Source: Streptomyces sp. HB132
GTDB lineage: Bacteria > Actinomycetota > Actinomycetes > Streptomycetales > Streptomycetaceae
Length of the DNA stretch: 64,000 nt
Assembly: GCF_016909575.1 (NCBI RefSeq)
Contig: NZ_JAFBGA010000015.1
Span: 62,001-126,000 of the forward strand
Direction: 5' to 3'
The first letter of the stretch is position 1; each line of letters starts with the position of its first letter. A program made the translations under genes and the position numbers. Below, in pieces: positions 51,002 to 61,074 of the stretch. Under the pieces are notes generated by a model. It ran no database searches. It was given only the letters and a program-made list of their open reading frames with translations, and was not told the origin of the DNA.

Positions 51002-51157
51002 TCAGCGGGTGCGGTGGGAGAGGCGTTCACGGACACCGAAGACCGCCAGCCAGAGACCGATGACGGCCGCGGCGGTCAGGACCACGGGGAGCGGAAGGTG
51101 CGCGACCGCCCCGAGGACGACCCCCAGCAGGAGCAGGGCGGCGACGAGGACGAGCAT
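51002..51157 (-). CDS. Small two-helix membrane protein (51 residues)
   Basis: The ATG at 51157 has AAAGG six bases upstream and gives 51 residues. An in-frame GTG ten codons earlier lacks a ribosome site. The sequence has two hydrophobic segments (about 2-22 and 25-38) and a basic end (RERLSHRTR). I do not recognise a family. It is probably co-transcribed with the DUF4190 gene. Confidence 0.62.
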   Translation of the reverse strand: MLVLVAALLLLGVVLGAVAHLPLPVVLTAAAVIGLWLAVFGVRERLSHRTR

Positions 51158-51186
51158 GTCCGGCCTTTCTGTGAGCTTTGAGAGCA

Positions 51187-51258
51187 CAACTGTTCACTGA
51201 CTCCTGAGTCTAGACCCTCCACCCCTTCCGACGTTCGGAGAACGGTTGTTTACTGAAT
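51187..51258. promoter_or_regulatory. Direct repeats in the TetR divergent promoter region
   Basis: CAACTGTTCACTGACT (51187-51202) and CGGTTGTTTACTGAAT (51243-51258) share TGTT-ACTGA-T at the same spacing. They flank the 74-bp gap between the small membrane protein gene and the TetR gene, the second ending three bases before the TetR ATG. They could be the TetR binding sites for control in both directions. Confidence 0.4.
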
Positions 51259-51261
51259 GGC

Positions 51262-51885
51262 ATGAGTCACACCATCGGCATCCGCCAGGCCCAGAAGCTG
51301 AGGACGCGCCAGGCACTGCTCGACGCCGCCCTGGAGCTGCTGGAGCACCAGAGCCTGAGCAGCCTGGGGCTGCGCGAGGTGACGCGGGTCGCGGGCGTGA
51401 CTCCGACCGCCTTCTACCGCCACTTCGACGGCACGGCGGCACTGGGCGTCGCCCTCGTCGAGGAGACCCTGGGGAGCCTGCACGGCATGATCGGCGCGAT
51501 CCTGGCCGACACCGGGGACAGCGAGGAGAGGCTGGACCGGAGCGTCGGACTGATAGCGCGTCACGTCACGGCGCAGCCGGCCCACTTCCGCTTCATCGCC
51601 CGTGAGCAGCACGGCGGCGTCGGGCAGGTCCGCGAGGCCATCGCCGCACAGCTGCGCGGCTTCGCACAGGAGGTCGCCGACGTCCTCGGCTCCGAGCCGG
51701 AGTCCGCGGGCTGGGACCGGGACGACCTGCTGATGCTGGGCGGGCTGTACGTCGACCACATGGTGCTCACGGCCTCGGCCCTGCTGGACGCCGGTTCGGA
51801 GGGCGAGCAGGAGGTCGTGCGGGTGGCACGGCGCAGGTTGCGCCTGGTCACGCTGGGCCGGACCCACTGGCTGGACAGACCGTAG
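51262..51885 (+). CDS. TetR family transcriptional regulator
   Basis: This 207-residue protein has its DNA-binding domain at about 10-60 (RQALLDAALELLEHQSLSSLGLREVTRVAGVTPTAFYRHF) and a long ligand domain with HVTAQPAHFRFIAREQHGG. This subfamily is common in actinobacteria and resembles fatty-acid type regulators. It is divergent from the two small membrane protein genes and is followed after ten bases by an alpha/beta hydrolase gene, likely in one transcript. Regulation of both units is plausible. The ligand is unknown. Confidence 0.88.
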   Translation: MSHTIGIRQAQKLRTRQALLDAALELLEHQSLSSLGLREVTRVAGVTPTAFYRHFDGTAALGVALVEETLGSLHGMIGAILADTGDSEERLDRSVGLIARHVTAQPAHFRFIAREQHGGVGQVREAIAAQLRGFAQEVADVLGSEPESAGWDRDDLLMLGGLYVDHMVLTASALLDAGSEGEQEVVRVARRRLRLVTLGRTHWLDRP

Positions 51886-51895
51886 GCTCGGCGCC

Positions 51896-52729
51896 ATGAG
51901 CGACTGGAGACTCGACCGGACCTTCCTCAGCTCCTCGGGCGAAGTGCGCTGGGCCGTGCTCGGCCCCGAACAGGCGCCGCCCGTCGTCCTGGTGCACGGC
52001 ACACCCTTCGCCTCGTACGTGTGGCGGGGCATCGCCCGGGGCCTTGCACAGGACCACCGCGTCCACGTGTGGGACCTGCCGGGCTACGGCGCCTCCGCGC
52101 AGTACGCCGGCCAGGACGTCTCGCTGCGCGCCCAGGCCTGGGTCCTCACCGAGCTCCTCGAGCACTGGGGGCTGGAGGAACCAGCCGTGGCCGCCCACGA
52201 CTTCGGGGGCTGCGTGGCCCTGCGGGCCCACCTCCTGCACGGCGTCCGCTACGAGCGCATGGCCCTCGTCGACCCGGTCGCGCTGGCCCCGTGGGGTTCA
52301 CCCGCCTACCGGCTGCTCGGCGGGCAGGCCGAGGTCTTCGGCGGGCTGCCGCCGGACCTGCACCGGGCGCTGGTGACCGAGTACGTGAGCTCCGCGAGTC
52401 ACCAGGGGCTGCGCCCGGCGGTGCTGGAGAGGCTGGTCGCCCCCTGGTGCACCGAGGCCGGGCAGCCCGCCTTCTACCGGCAGATCGCCCAGAACGACCA
52501 GCGCTTCACCGACGAGATCCAGCACCGCTACGGGGAGCTGGATCTGCCCGTGCTGATCTGCTGGGGCACGGAGGACACCTGGATCCCGGTCGCCCGCGGC
52601 CATGAACTGGCCGAGCTGATCCCTGGTGCCGAGCTGCGGCTGATCGACGGGGCGGGACATCTCGTCCAGGAGGACACACCTGCCGAACTCACTGCGGCCC
52701 TCACGCGTTTTCTGCGTACGGCCCCGTGA
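51896..52729 (+). CDS. Alpha/beta hydrolase with aspartate nucleophile (epoxide hydrolase/dehalogenase-like)
   Basis: This 277-residue hydrolase has HGTPFASYVWR near 34-44. Its nucleophile position is D102 in AAHDFGG, not serine. An aspartate here is the mark of epoxide hydrolases, haloalkane dehalogenases and fluoroacetate dehalogenases. The acid is probably in CWGTEDTWIP and the histidine in DGAGHLVQED. The cap domain is about 130-205. The true substrate cannot be told, so a general hydrolase name is safest. It starts ten bases after the TetR gene and converges on the thioesterase gene. Confidence 0.85.
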   Translation: MSDWRLDRTFLSSSGEVRWAVLGPEQAPPVVLVHGTPFASYVWRGIARGLAQDHRVHVWDLPGYGASAQYAGQDVSLRAQAWVLTELLEHWGLEEPAVAAHDFGGCVALRAHLLHGVRYERMALVDPVALAPWGSPAYRLLGGQAEVFGGLPPDLHRALVTEYVSSASHQGLRPAVLERLVAPWCTEAGQPAFYRQIAQNDQRFTDEIQHRYGELDLPVLICWGTEDTWIPVARGHELAELIPGAELRLIDGAGHLVQEDTPAELTAALTRFLRTAP

Positions 52730-52814
52730 CCGCGACCGCGGCCCCGATGGGCGCGGCGCGGCCGGAGGCGGCGGAGCAGGCGATAGGCGGGGCGGGGCGG
52801 GCGATAGGCGGGGC

Positions 52815-53687
52815 TCAGCGCGGGGCGCGGGCCAGTTGGCGGGACTGCGCGACGAGACGGTCGGCGCTGTCCCAGACGTCCGCGTCCTCCTCCAGGAAGC
52901 CGCCGGCCAGGTTGCGGGTGGTGATGGAGACGCGGAGCGGGCCCGGGGCCGGGCGGCAGCGGATGTGAGTGGTGAGCTCGATGGTGGGCGTCCAGCCCTT
53001 CAGACCCAGCTCGAAGGAGGTCGGCGGCAGGGCGTCCACGGTGAGGAGCAGCGAGAGCGGGTCCGCGTCGCGGCCGTCCGCGAGCCCGAACCAGCCCCGC
53101 ATCTCGCCTTTGCCGGACGGCGCGCCGACGGCCCAGCCGACCGTCGCCGGGTCGAGCTTGATGTCCAGCCGTTCGGTGATCGCGGAGCTGCCGGGGATCA
53201 CCGGCGCCCCGTCGCTCGTTCCGAGGCACTGCTCGAGGGGCGGGATGGCGGGCGGCTCCGCCGATGTGCGGATCTCGCCGGTCAGGCCGTCCAGGTCCCC
53301 ATAGGTGGCCAGCACGCGGATGCGTTCGACCTCCGTGCCGTCCTCCGCGAACTGGAAGAGGGATGCCTCGCCGGTGGAGAGGGTGCGGCCGGTGCGGACG
53401 ACCTGGGTGCGGATCACGGCGGGCCCGGGGACGGAGGCCGTGAGGTAGTGCGCGGAGACCGAGAAGGGGTCGGAGTGCGGGAGCGCCTCGCCGAGTGCGC
53501 GGCCGAGCATGGCGAGCAGATAGCCGCCGTTGACGGCGCGGATGATCGTCCAGCCCGCAGAGAGTTCCGCGTCGTAGACGCCCTCCTCGCGGAGGGTGAC
53601 GGCGGTGTCGCGGTCGAACTCGCTGTCACCGATGGTCGCCTGTGCCGCGCTTACCGCGCACGACTCCTGAGTTGCTGCCTGTGCCAT
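52815..53687 (-). CDS. Acyl-CoA thioesterase-like protein (double hotdog, TesB-type)
   Basis: The ATG at 53687 gives 290 residues. A GTG three codons upstream is possible. The two-part layout (about 20-130 and 165-285) fits a double hotdog fold: GWTIIRAVNGGYLLAMLGRA is the typical N-terminal helix region, and LSTGEASLFQFAEDG its strand. The C-terminal half ends in LAGGFLEEDADVWDSADRLVAQSRQLA. The family hydrolyses acyl-CoA or acyl-ACP. No strong Shine-Dalgarno is seen, and TAGGAT about 17 bases upstream could be a -10. A dyad TACTGAGCGGTA (53713-53724) further upstream may be a regulator site. Confidence 0.8.
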   Translation of the reverse strand: MAQAATQESCAVSAAQATIGDSEFDRDTAVTLREEGVYDAELSAGWTIIRAVNGGYLLAMLGRALGEALPHSDPFSVSAHYLTASVPGPAVIRTQVVRTGRTLSTGEASLFQFAEDGTEVERIRVLATYGDLDGLTGEIRTSAEPPAIPPLEQCLGTSDGAPVIPGSSAITERLDIKLDPATVGWAVGAPSGKGEMRGWFGLADGRDADPLSLLLTVDALPPTSFELGLKGWTPTIELTTHIRCRPAPGPLRVSITTRNLAGGFLEEDADVWDSADRLVAQSRQLARAPR

Positions 53688-53737
53688 GGACCGCACGGTA
53701 CACCGATCCTATTACTGAGCGGTAGCTTTTGTTGCCG

Positions 53738-54409
53738 TCAGATGACGGACGGGCTCTCCTCCGCCCTCGCCGAGCGCCTGTTGTAGGCGCGCGGTGCCCG
53801 CCAGTGGAAGCGCATCGCCAGCAAGCGGAGGACGAACGCCGTGACCACGGCGGCGCCGCTCGTGTAGGCGTTGAGCACCTCGAATCGGATGCAGAGCACC
53901 ACCATCACGGCCCCGACGACCGCGGGCACGGCGTACAGATCCCGGTCCCAGCGCAGCAGCGAGGGCACCTCGTTGGCCAGGACGTCACGCAGCACACCGC
54001 CGCCCACCGCGGTCGCCAGTCCGAGGGCGGCGGACGAGGTGAGGCCGAGGCCGTATTCGTAGGCCTTGATCGTGCCCGCCACGCAGAAGAGGCCCAGCCC
54101 CGCCGCGTCGAACACGTTGACGCCGACCTGGATCCGCTCCACGTGCGGGTGCAGGAAGAAGACCAGGCCGGCGGCGATCAGCGGCGTCAGGAAGTAGCCG
54201 AGATCGGTGAAGGCGGCCGGGGGGATCGCGCCGATCATGACGTCACGGAAGATCCCTCCGCCCAGCGCTGTCACCTCGGCGAGGACCGCGATGCCGAAGA
54301 CATCGAAGTTCTTGCGTACGGCGAGCAGGGCGCCCGAGATCGCGAAGACGAAGATTCCGACGATGTCGAGGGCATGCTGGACGGAGGGGGTGAAGAGTTC
54401 GTTGAGCAC
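53738..54409 (-). CDS. Trimeric intracellular cation channel family protein (UPF0126/YadS-like)
   Basis: This 223-residue membrane protein has six or seven helices in two similar halves, each with a GGGxxRD motif (LGGGIFRDVMIG near 49-60 and VGGGVLRDVLANEVP near 135-149). That double motif is typical of bacterial TRIC-like proteins, some of which are annotated as glycine transporters. The GTG start has no close ribosome site. It ends at the acyl-CoA thioesterase gene and begins 18 bp from the end of the ABC operon. Confidence 0.87.
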   Translation of the reverse strand: MLNELFTPSVQHALDIVGIFVFAISGALLAVRKNFDVFGIAVLAEVTALGGGIFRDVMIGAIPPAAFTDLGYFLTPLIAAGLVFFLHPHVERIQVGVNVFDAAGLGLFCVAGTIKAYEYGLGLTSSAALGLATAVGGGVLRDVLANEVPSLLRWDRDLYAVPAVVGAVMVVLCIRFEVLNAYTSGAAVVTAFVLRLLAMRFHWRAPRAYNRRSARAEESPSVI

Positions 54410-54427
54410 CGGGCAATTGTGCCGGTC

Positions 54428-55755
<1,328 letters not shown>

Positions 55756-55759
<4 letters not shown>

Positions 55760-56844
55760 AGCTTCGGCGCAATCTCTTCGGTCCAGATCCGGTCGCGCTG
55801 CTCACGCGACATGTGGCACGCGGAGTGGTGCCCGTCGCTGACCTGCTGCAGCTCCGGGCGCTCGGTGCGGGTGATGTTGTCCGGCGGGACGTCGGCGTAC
55901 GGGCAGCGCGGGTGGAAGGCGCAGCCCGAGGGGACGTTGATGAGGCTGGGCGGCGAGCCCTTGACCGGGATGAGCCGGTCGGTCTGCTCGCGGTCGATGC
56001 GGGGCATCGAGCCGAGCAGGCCCCAGGTGTAGGGGTGCTGGGGCTCGTAGAACACCTTCTCGGCGCTGCCGCGCTCGATGCAGCGTCCCGCGTACATCAC
56101 GAGCAGGTTGTCGGCGATCTCGGCGACGACGCCGAGGTCGTGGGTGATCATGACGACCGCGGAGCCGAACTCCTTCTGCAGGTCGCGGATGAGGTCGAGG
56201 ATCTGCGCCTGGACGGTGACGTCGAGGGCGGTCGTCGGCTCGTCGGCGATGAGCAGCTGCGGGTTGTTGACCAGGGCCATCGCGATCATCGCGCGCTGGC
56301 GCATACCGCCGGAGAACTGGTGCGGGTAGTCCTCGTACCGCCGGTGCGGCTCCGGGATGCCCACGCGGTCGAGCATCTCGACCGCGCGCTTCTTCGCGGT
56401 CTTCTTGTCGACCTTGTTGTGGACCCGGTGGGCCTCCACGATCTGCGCGCCGATGCTGTAGTACGGGTGCAGGGCGGACAGCGGGTCCTGGAAGATCATG
56501 GCCATCTTCTGGCCGCGGAGCTTGCGCACACGCTCGGGACCGGCGCCGATGAGCTCCTCGCCGTCGAGCCAGATCTCACCGCCGATGCGGGCTCGCTCCG
56601 AGGTGTGCAGACCCATGATCCCCAGTGAGGTCACGGACTTGCCGGAGCCCGACTCGCCGACGATGCCGAGGGTCTGGCCGGCCTTCAGGTCGAAGCTGAC
56701 GCCGTCGACGGACTTGACCAGACCGTCGTCGGTGTCGAAGTGCACGCTGAGGTTGCGTACGGACAGGAATTCCTTGTCGTCACCCGAACGCGGGGCCGGG
56801 ATGGCGTCCGCTGCCGGGGAGTCCTTCTTGATTGCGTCGCTCAT
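55756..56844 (-). CDS. Oligopeptide ABC transporter ATP-binding protein (OppD-like)
   Basis: This 362-residue ATPase has the Walker A GESGSGKSVTS, the signature FSGGMRQRAMIAMAL, Walker B LLIADEPTTALD, and the oligo_HPN end with CAFHPRCPYADVPP. The N-terminal 20 residues are a basic/Pro linker. The ATG overlaps the oppB stop (ATGA), and its own stop overlaps the start of the OppF-like gene. It powers uptake of peptides together with the two permeases and the lipoprotein. Confidence 0.94.
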
Positions 56845-57830
56845 GAGAGCCTCACCCGGGGGTCGATCGCGGCGTACACGAGGTCCACCAGCAGGTTGCA
56901 GATGACGATGAAGAAGGCGGCGACCAGGGTCACGCCCATCACCTTGGGCAGGTCGGCGGTGGTCACGCCCTGGATGGCGAAGGCACCCAGCCCCTGGAAG
57001 GAGAAGACCCGTTCGGTGATGACCGCGCCGCCGAGCAGCAGCGCGAAGTCCATGCCGAAGATCGTGACGAGCGGGGTGAGCGCCGAGCGCAGCCCGTGTT
57101 TGACGACCACCTTGCGTTCCTTGAGGCCCTTGGCCCGCGCGGTTCTGATGTAGTCCTCACCCATCGTCTCCAGCATCCCCGCCCGGGTGAGCCGGGCGTA
57201 GAGCGCGGAGTACAGCAGGGCGAGTGTGCACCAGGGCAGGACCAGGCTGCTCGCCCACGCGAGCGGATCGTCGGCGAACGGGACGTACTCCCCGTTGCCG
57301 AACAGCGCCAGGACGACGAGACCGGTGAAGAACATCGGGAGCGAGACGCCGGCGAGAGCGACGCCCATCGAGACGCGGTCGAAGAACGATCCCCGCTTCA
57401 GCGCCGAGAGGACGCCGATCGCCACACCGGAGATGACCCAGATGACGGCGGCACCGACGGCCAGCGACAGCGTGACCGGGACCCGGTCCACGAGCTGCGG
57501 CCAGATCTCGGTGTGGGTCTTGAAGGAGTACCCGAAGCACGGGGCGTTGCACGTGACGGGGTCGGGGCCGAACTGGTACTCGGCGCCGACGACGATGCCC
57601 TTGACGAAGTTCCAGTACTGGAGGTACAGGGGCTGGTCGAGCCCCAGGTTCTTCTTGACCGCGGCGATGACGTCCGGGTCGGGGCTCTTGCCCACGTACT
57701 GGGCGGCCATCGAGTCGAGTGTCTGCCCGCCGAGACGGGGCACGAGGAAGAAGATCGCGAACGTGACTGCGCTGACCACCAGCAGCAGCAACACCGCGGC
57801 GAATACGCGTCGAATGATGTACGCAGCCAC
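56841..57830 (-). CDS. Oligopeptide ABC transporter permease (OppB-like)
   Basis: This 329-residue permease has an N-terminal helix and long periplasmic loop typical of OppB, five more helices, and the cytoplasmic EAA-type loop (EDYIRTARAKGLKERKVVVKHGLR) that contacts the ATPases. GTG start, 90 bp after the oppA stop, with a strong hairpin in that gap. Confidence 0.93.
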   Translation of the reverse strand: MAAYIIRRVFAAVLLLLVVSAVTFAIFFLVPRLGGQTLDSMAAQYVGKSPDPDVIAAVKKNLGLDQPLYLQYWNFVKGIVVGAEYQFGPDPVTCNAPCFGYSFKTHTEIWPQLVDRVPVTLSLAVGAAVIWVISGVAIGVLSALKRGSFFDRVSMGVALAGVSLPMFFTGLVVLALFGNGEYVPFADDPLAWASSLVLPWCTLALLYSALYARLTRAGMLETMGEDYIRTARAKGLKERKVVVKHGLRSALTPLVTIFGMDFALLLGGAVITERVFSFQGLGAFAIQGVTTADLPKVMGVTLVAAFFIVICNLLVDLVYAAIDPRVRLS

Positions 57831-57838
57831 AGCCGTGC

Positions 57839-57881
57839 GGCGCCGGGCGGGCGGACGGGGTACGCCCGCCGGCCCGGCGCC
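57839..57881 (-). terminator. Stem-loop between the substrate-binding protein and OppB-like genes
   Basis: Perfect 10-bp arms (57839-57848 and 57872-57881) with extra pairing inside. The gene order places the highly needed binding protein before the hairpin and the permease after it. Such hairpins often act as partial terminators or 3' stabilisers so that the binding protein is made in excess. Confidence 0.6.
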
Positions 57882-57920
57882 TTCACCTGCCTTTCAAGGG
57901 ATGCTGTCGATGAACAGGTG

Positions 57921-59681
57921 TTACTTGGTGGACGTCATCAGCACGTAGTCGTACATGCCGAGGTACGCGTCCGTGACCGTGACGTTCGCCGCGGAGTCCG
58001 GGCGGTAGAGCAGGTTCTTGCGGTAGACGAGGGGAACGAGCGAAGCGCTCTCCATAACCTTCTGGTCGACCTCGCCCCACGTGGCGTTGCGCTTCGTGGT
58101 GTCCACCGTGCCGATGCCGTTGACGAGGGCCTCGTTGACGCCCTTGTCGTCCAGCTCCATGAGGTTCGTGCCACCGGAAGGCTTGATGGCCGAGCCGTTC
58201 ACGATCTGGTCCAGGAAGCCGAAGCCGGTCGGCCAGTCGGCGCCCCACTGCATCATCATCATGCCCGCGTTGTTCTTGTGGACCCACTCCGGGACACCGG
58301 CGAAGTCCGTGAAGTACTTGTCCGACGGGAACTGCTTGATCTCGGCGGTGATACCGATCGCCTTCAGGCTGCCCTGGAGCTGCGTGGCGGCGGTGATCTC
58401 GTCGGGACGGTCCGAGCGCGCGGTCAGCGTGGTCTTGAAGCCCTTGGGCTTACCGCACTTGGTCAGGTGCTCCTTCGCCTTGGCGACGTCACCCTTGCTG
58501 CCCTCGGTCGGGTACAGGTCGAACTTCTTGTAACCGGCGACGGTGGGCGGGATGACCGTGCTGGCCGGGTCGCCCTTGACCGAGCCACCGATCGAGTCGA
58601 TCAGGCTCTGCTTGTCGACGGCGTACTGCACGGCCTTGCGGCAGTCGATGTTGTCGAACGGCTTCACCTTGACGTTCAGCGCCATGTACTGCAGGGCACC
58701 GGCGTACGGGTTGTCCGTCTTCGCCTTCTCCGCGGCCTTGACCAGGACCTTCGGCTGGGTCTTGGACTGCAGACCCGTACCGGCGATGTCCGCGGTGCTC
58801 ACGTCGTTGAGGAGGTGGTCGTCGACCGTGGTGGGGTTGACGTTCAGCTTCAGCTCGACCTTGTCCGGCAGGGCCTTGCGGATCGGGTCCGTCTTCGGGT
58901 CCCACTCCGGGTTGCGGACGAGGGTCGCGCCCTTGCTCTCGTCGTACGCCGAGAACTTGTACGGACCCGAGGAGACCATCTTCTGGACGTAGCTGGCGCC
59001 CGTGTCGGACTTCTGCGGGACCGGAGCGGTCTGCGAGAAGGCCGCGAGGTAGTCCATGTCCGCGAACGGCTTGTTCAGCTTGAAGACGATCGTGTGGTCG
59101 TCCGGCGTCTCGATGGACTTGAGGCCCTCGGCCGACTTGTCCTTGTACGGACCCTTGTACTTGTCGCCGCCCTCGAGGTACGCCTTGAAGTACGTCGGGC
59201 CGTTGGAGAGTGCCTCCGGCGCGAAGTTGGAGCGCTCGACGGCGTACTTGACGTCCTTCGAGGTGATCTCGGTGCCGTCCTCGAACTTCACGCCCTTGCG
59301 GAGCGTGTACGTCCAGGTCTTGGCGTCGTCGCTGGCCTTGCCGAGGCTCGTGGCGAGGTCGGGGACGACCTCCAGGCTCTCCTTGCCGGCGGCCGGCTTG
59401 AAGGTGACCAGGGAACGGGCGTACAGGCGGGAGAAGTTCTGCACCCAGCCGTAGTACGTGTTGCCCGGGTCCAGGGAGTCCGGCCCGCTGGAGTGCTCGT
59501 ACGTGACCGTCCCCCCCTTCTTGTCGGTCGCGTTGACGATGCCCGACATCGCGGCGTCAGCCTTGGCGTTGCCCCCACCGCCGTTGCTGTCACCGCCCGA
59601 GTCGCTGCCGCTGCACGCCGATGCGCCGAGCGATACCGCCACGGCCACGGCTATGGCCGCTGCTGTCTTTCTGTTCTGCAT
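57921..59681 (-). CDS. ABC transporter substrate-binding lipoprotein, family 5 (OppA-like)
   Basis: The ATG at 59681 (purine-rich AGGGGGC 11 bases upstream) gives 586 residues. The lipoprotein signal ends in ASAC with the lipidated cysteine at residue 23. A Gly/Ser-rich linker is followed by the family 5 fold (peptide/nickel binding type): DSLDPGNTYYGWVQNFSRLYARSL, PDLATSLGKASDDAKTWTYTLRKGVKF, then the usual large middle domain. It binds peptides outside the membrane and passes them to the OppBC channel. The exact peptides are unknown. Confidence 0.92.
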   Translation of the reverse strand: MQNRKTAAAIAVAVAVSLGASACSGSDSGGDSNGGGGNAKADAAMSGIVNATDKKGGTVTYEHSSGPDSLDPGNTYYGWVQNFSRLYARSLVTFKPAAGKESLEVVPDLATSLGKASDDAKTWTYTLRKGVKFEDGTEITSKDVKYAVERSNFAPEALSNGPTYFKAYLEGGDKYKGPYKDKSAEGLKSIETPDDHTIVFKLNKPFADMDYLAAFSQTAPVPQKSDTGASYVQKMVSSGPYKFSAYDESKGATLVRNPEWDPKTDPIRKALPDKVELKLNVNPTTVDDHLLNDVSTADIAGTGLQSKTQPKVLVKAAEKAKTDNPYAGALQYMALNVKVKPFDNIDCRKAVQYAVDKQSLIDSIGGSVKGDPASTVIPPTVAGYKKFDLYPTEGSKGDVAKAKEHLTKCGKPKGFKTTLTARSDRPDEITAATQLQGSLKAIGITAEIKQFPSDKYFTDFAGVPEWVHKNNAGMMMMQWGADWPTGFGFLDQIVNGSAIKPSGGTNLMELDDKGVNEALVNGIGTVDTTKRNATWGEVDQKVMESASLVPLVYRKNLLYRPDSAANVTVTDAYLGMYDYVLMTSTK

Positions 59682-59725
59682 GCTGAGGAAAGCCCCCTCG
59701 CTAGTCCGGTGCGGCACTGCCGCGA

Positions 59726-60718
59726 TTACTTGCCACGAGGGTCGAGTGCGTCGCGCAGCCCGTCCCCCAGCAGATTGAAGGCCAGCACGGTGATGAAGAT
59801 CGCCATGCCGGGGATGACCATGAACATCGGGTCCACCTCGTAGAGGTCGACCGCCTGCGTGAGCATGCCGCCCCATGACGCCTGCGGCGGCGCGATCCCG
59901 ACACCGAGGAAGGACAGCGAGGCCTCGAAGAGGATGTTCGTGGGGATCAGCAGCGTCGCGTACACGAGGATCGGCGCGATCAGGTTGGGCAGCAGTTCGC
60001 GGAACAGGATGAACGGGCCGCGTGCGCCCAGCGACCTGGCGGCCTCGACGAACTCGCGCTCACGCAGCGACAGGGTCTGCGCGCGGACGATGCGGCCGAT
60101 GTAGGGCCAGCTGAAGAAGCCGATCACGAAGATCAGGACCGCGATCCGCAGCGTGAGCCCCTGCATTCCGAACGCTTCACCCTGCAGGGAGGCGGAGATG
60201 GAGATCGCGAAGAGCAGCAGCGGGAAGGCGAGGAAGGTGTCCATCATCCGGCTGATGAAGCTGTCCACCCAGCCGCCGTAGAACCCGGCCACGACGCCCA
60301 TCACGACGCCGATGACGACGGAGAGCAGCGTGGAGCCGACGGCCACCACGAGGGAGACCCAGGAGCCTTCGAGGATGCGCGCCAGGATGTCTCGCCCGGT
60401 CTGCGGTTCGACTCCGAGGGGGTGGTCCCAGCTGATGCCCCCGAGGGCGCCCTTGGGCGCCAGCATCACGGGGTCGACCAGGCTCTGGTTGAACGCGTTG
60501 GGGTCGAGCCCGAGGAGCGACTGGAGCGGCTTGGACAGCACCGCCGTGAGGATCAGCAGCACGACAACGATGCCACCGGCCATCGCCGCCTTGTCCCGCT
60601 TGAAGCGGGTCCAGGCGATGCGGCCGAGCGAACGACCCTCGATCTCCTTGCTCCCGGCGCCTTCCAGCACCGTTTCGGGCCGCACGTCCGCCCCGGTGGT
60701 CTCGATCGGTGCCGTCAT
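59726..60718 (-). CDS. Oligopeptide ABC transporter permease (OppC-like)
   Basis: This 330-residue permease opens the operon. It has the cytoplasmic N-terminus with RIAWTRFKRDKAA before helix 1, a DPP/OPP-type loop with GVEPQTGRDILARIL and the EAA loop (LREREFVEAARSLGARGPFILFRELLPN). The stop is 44 bp from the OppA start. The order C, A, B, D, F is unusual compared with A, B, C, D, F of classical opp operons. Confidence 0.93.
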   Translation of the reverse strand: MTAPIETTGADVRPETVLEGAGSKEIEGRSLGRIAWTRFKRDKAAMAGGIVVVLLILTAVLSKPLQSLLGLDPNAFNQSLVDPVMLAPKGALGGISWDHPLGVEPQTGRDILARILEGSWVSLVVAVGSTLLSVVIGVVMGVVAGFYGGWVDSFISRMMDTFLAFPLLLFAISISASLQGEAFGMQGLTLRIAVLIFVIGFFSWPYIGRIVRAQTLSLREREFVEAARSLGARGPFILFRELLPNLIAPILVYATLLIPTNILFEASLSFLGVGIAPPQASWGGMLTQAVDLYEVDPMFMVIPGMAIFITVLAFNLLGDGLRDALDPRGK

Positions 60719-61074
60719 TGCGCTGGAGACCCCTCTCGGCCGACGGTGGCCGGCCTGTGACCGCCGCTGTAGCGGCTCTTACAAAACATGACAGATGTGA
60801 CCATGCACGACCGAACTACCCCTGTTTGAAAGAGGGCTTCTCCGGGCATGGAGGACCTGCTGTAGGGAGTCTTCAACCACTTTGCGATCACCCGCCAGAC
60901 CTGACGGGGAATGTTTGCTCAAACGTGATGCTGCCTAGGGGCTTCCGTTATCCGGACAGCTGTGCTTTCTCAGCGGACGTCTCGGTAACTATTCTGCAAT
61001 AACGGACATGAAGCCCAATAGCGCTGAACTGATGACCGATCACCCCTCGGCGTTCGGTGGCGGCTGACGCCCCC
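60719..61074. other. AT-richer regulatory gap upstream of the ABC operon
   Basis: This 356-bp gap holds no supportable gene. It is richer in A and T than the flanks, with an AT-rich core near 60990-61020. It must carry the promoter of the opp-type operon and any operator. I could not identify a known box by eye. Confidence 0.55.

Noticed and set aside
52780..52814. Two 14-bp direct repeats (GCGATAGGCGGGGC) between convergent genes
   Set aside because: Noted, but in a short convergent gap with simple G-rich sequence, so it is more likely a minor duplication than a functional site.
57096..59843. Plus-strand frame of more than 900 codons opposite the substrate-binding protein gene
   Set aside because: It is an antisense shadow with no domain. 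The OppA-like and OppB-like genes on the minus strand explain the bases.
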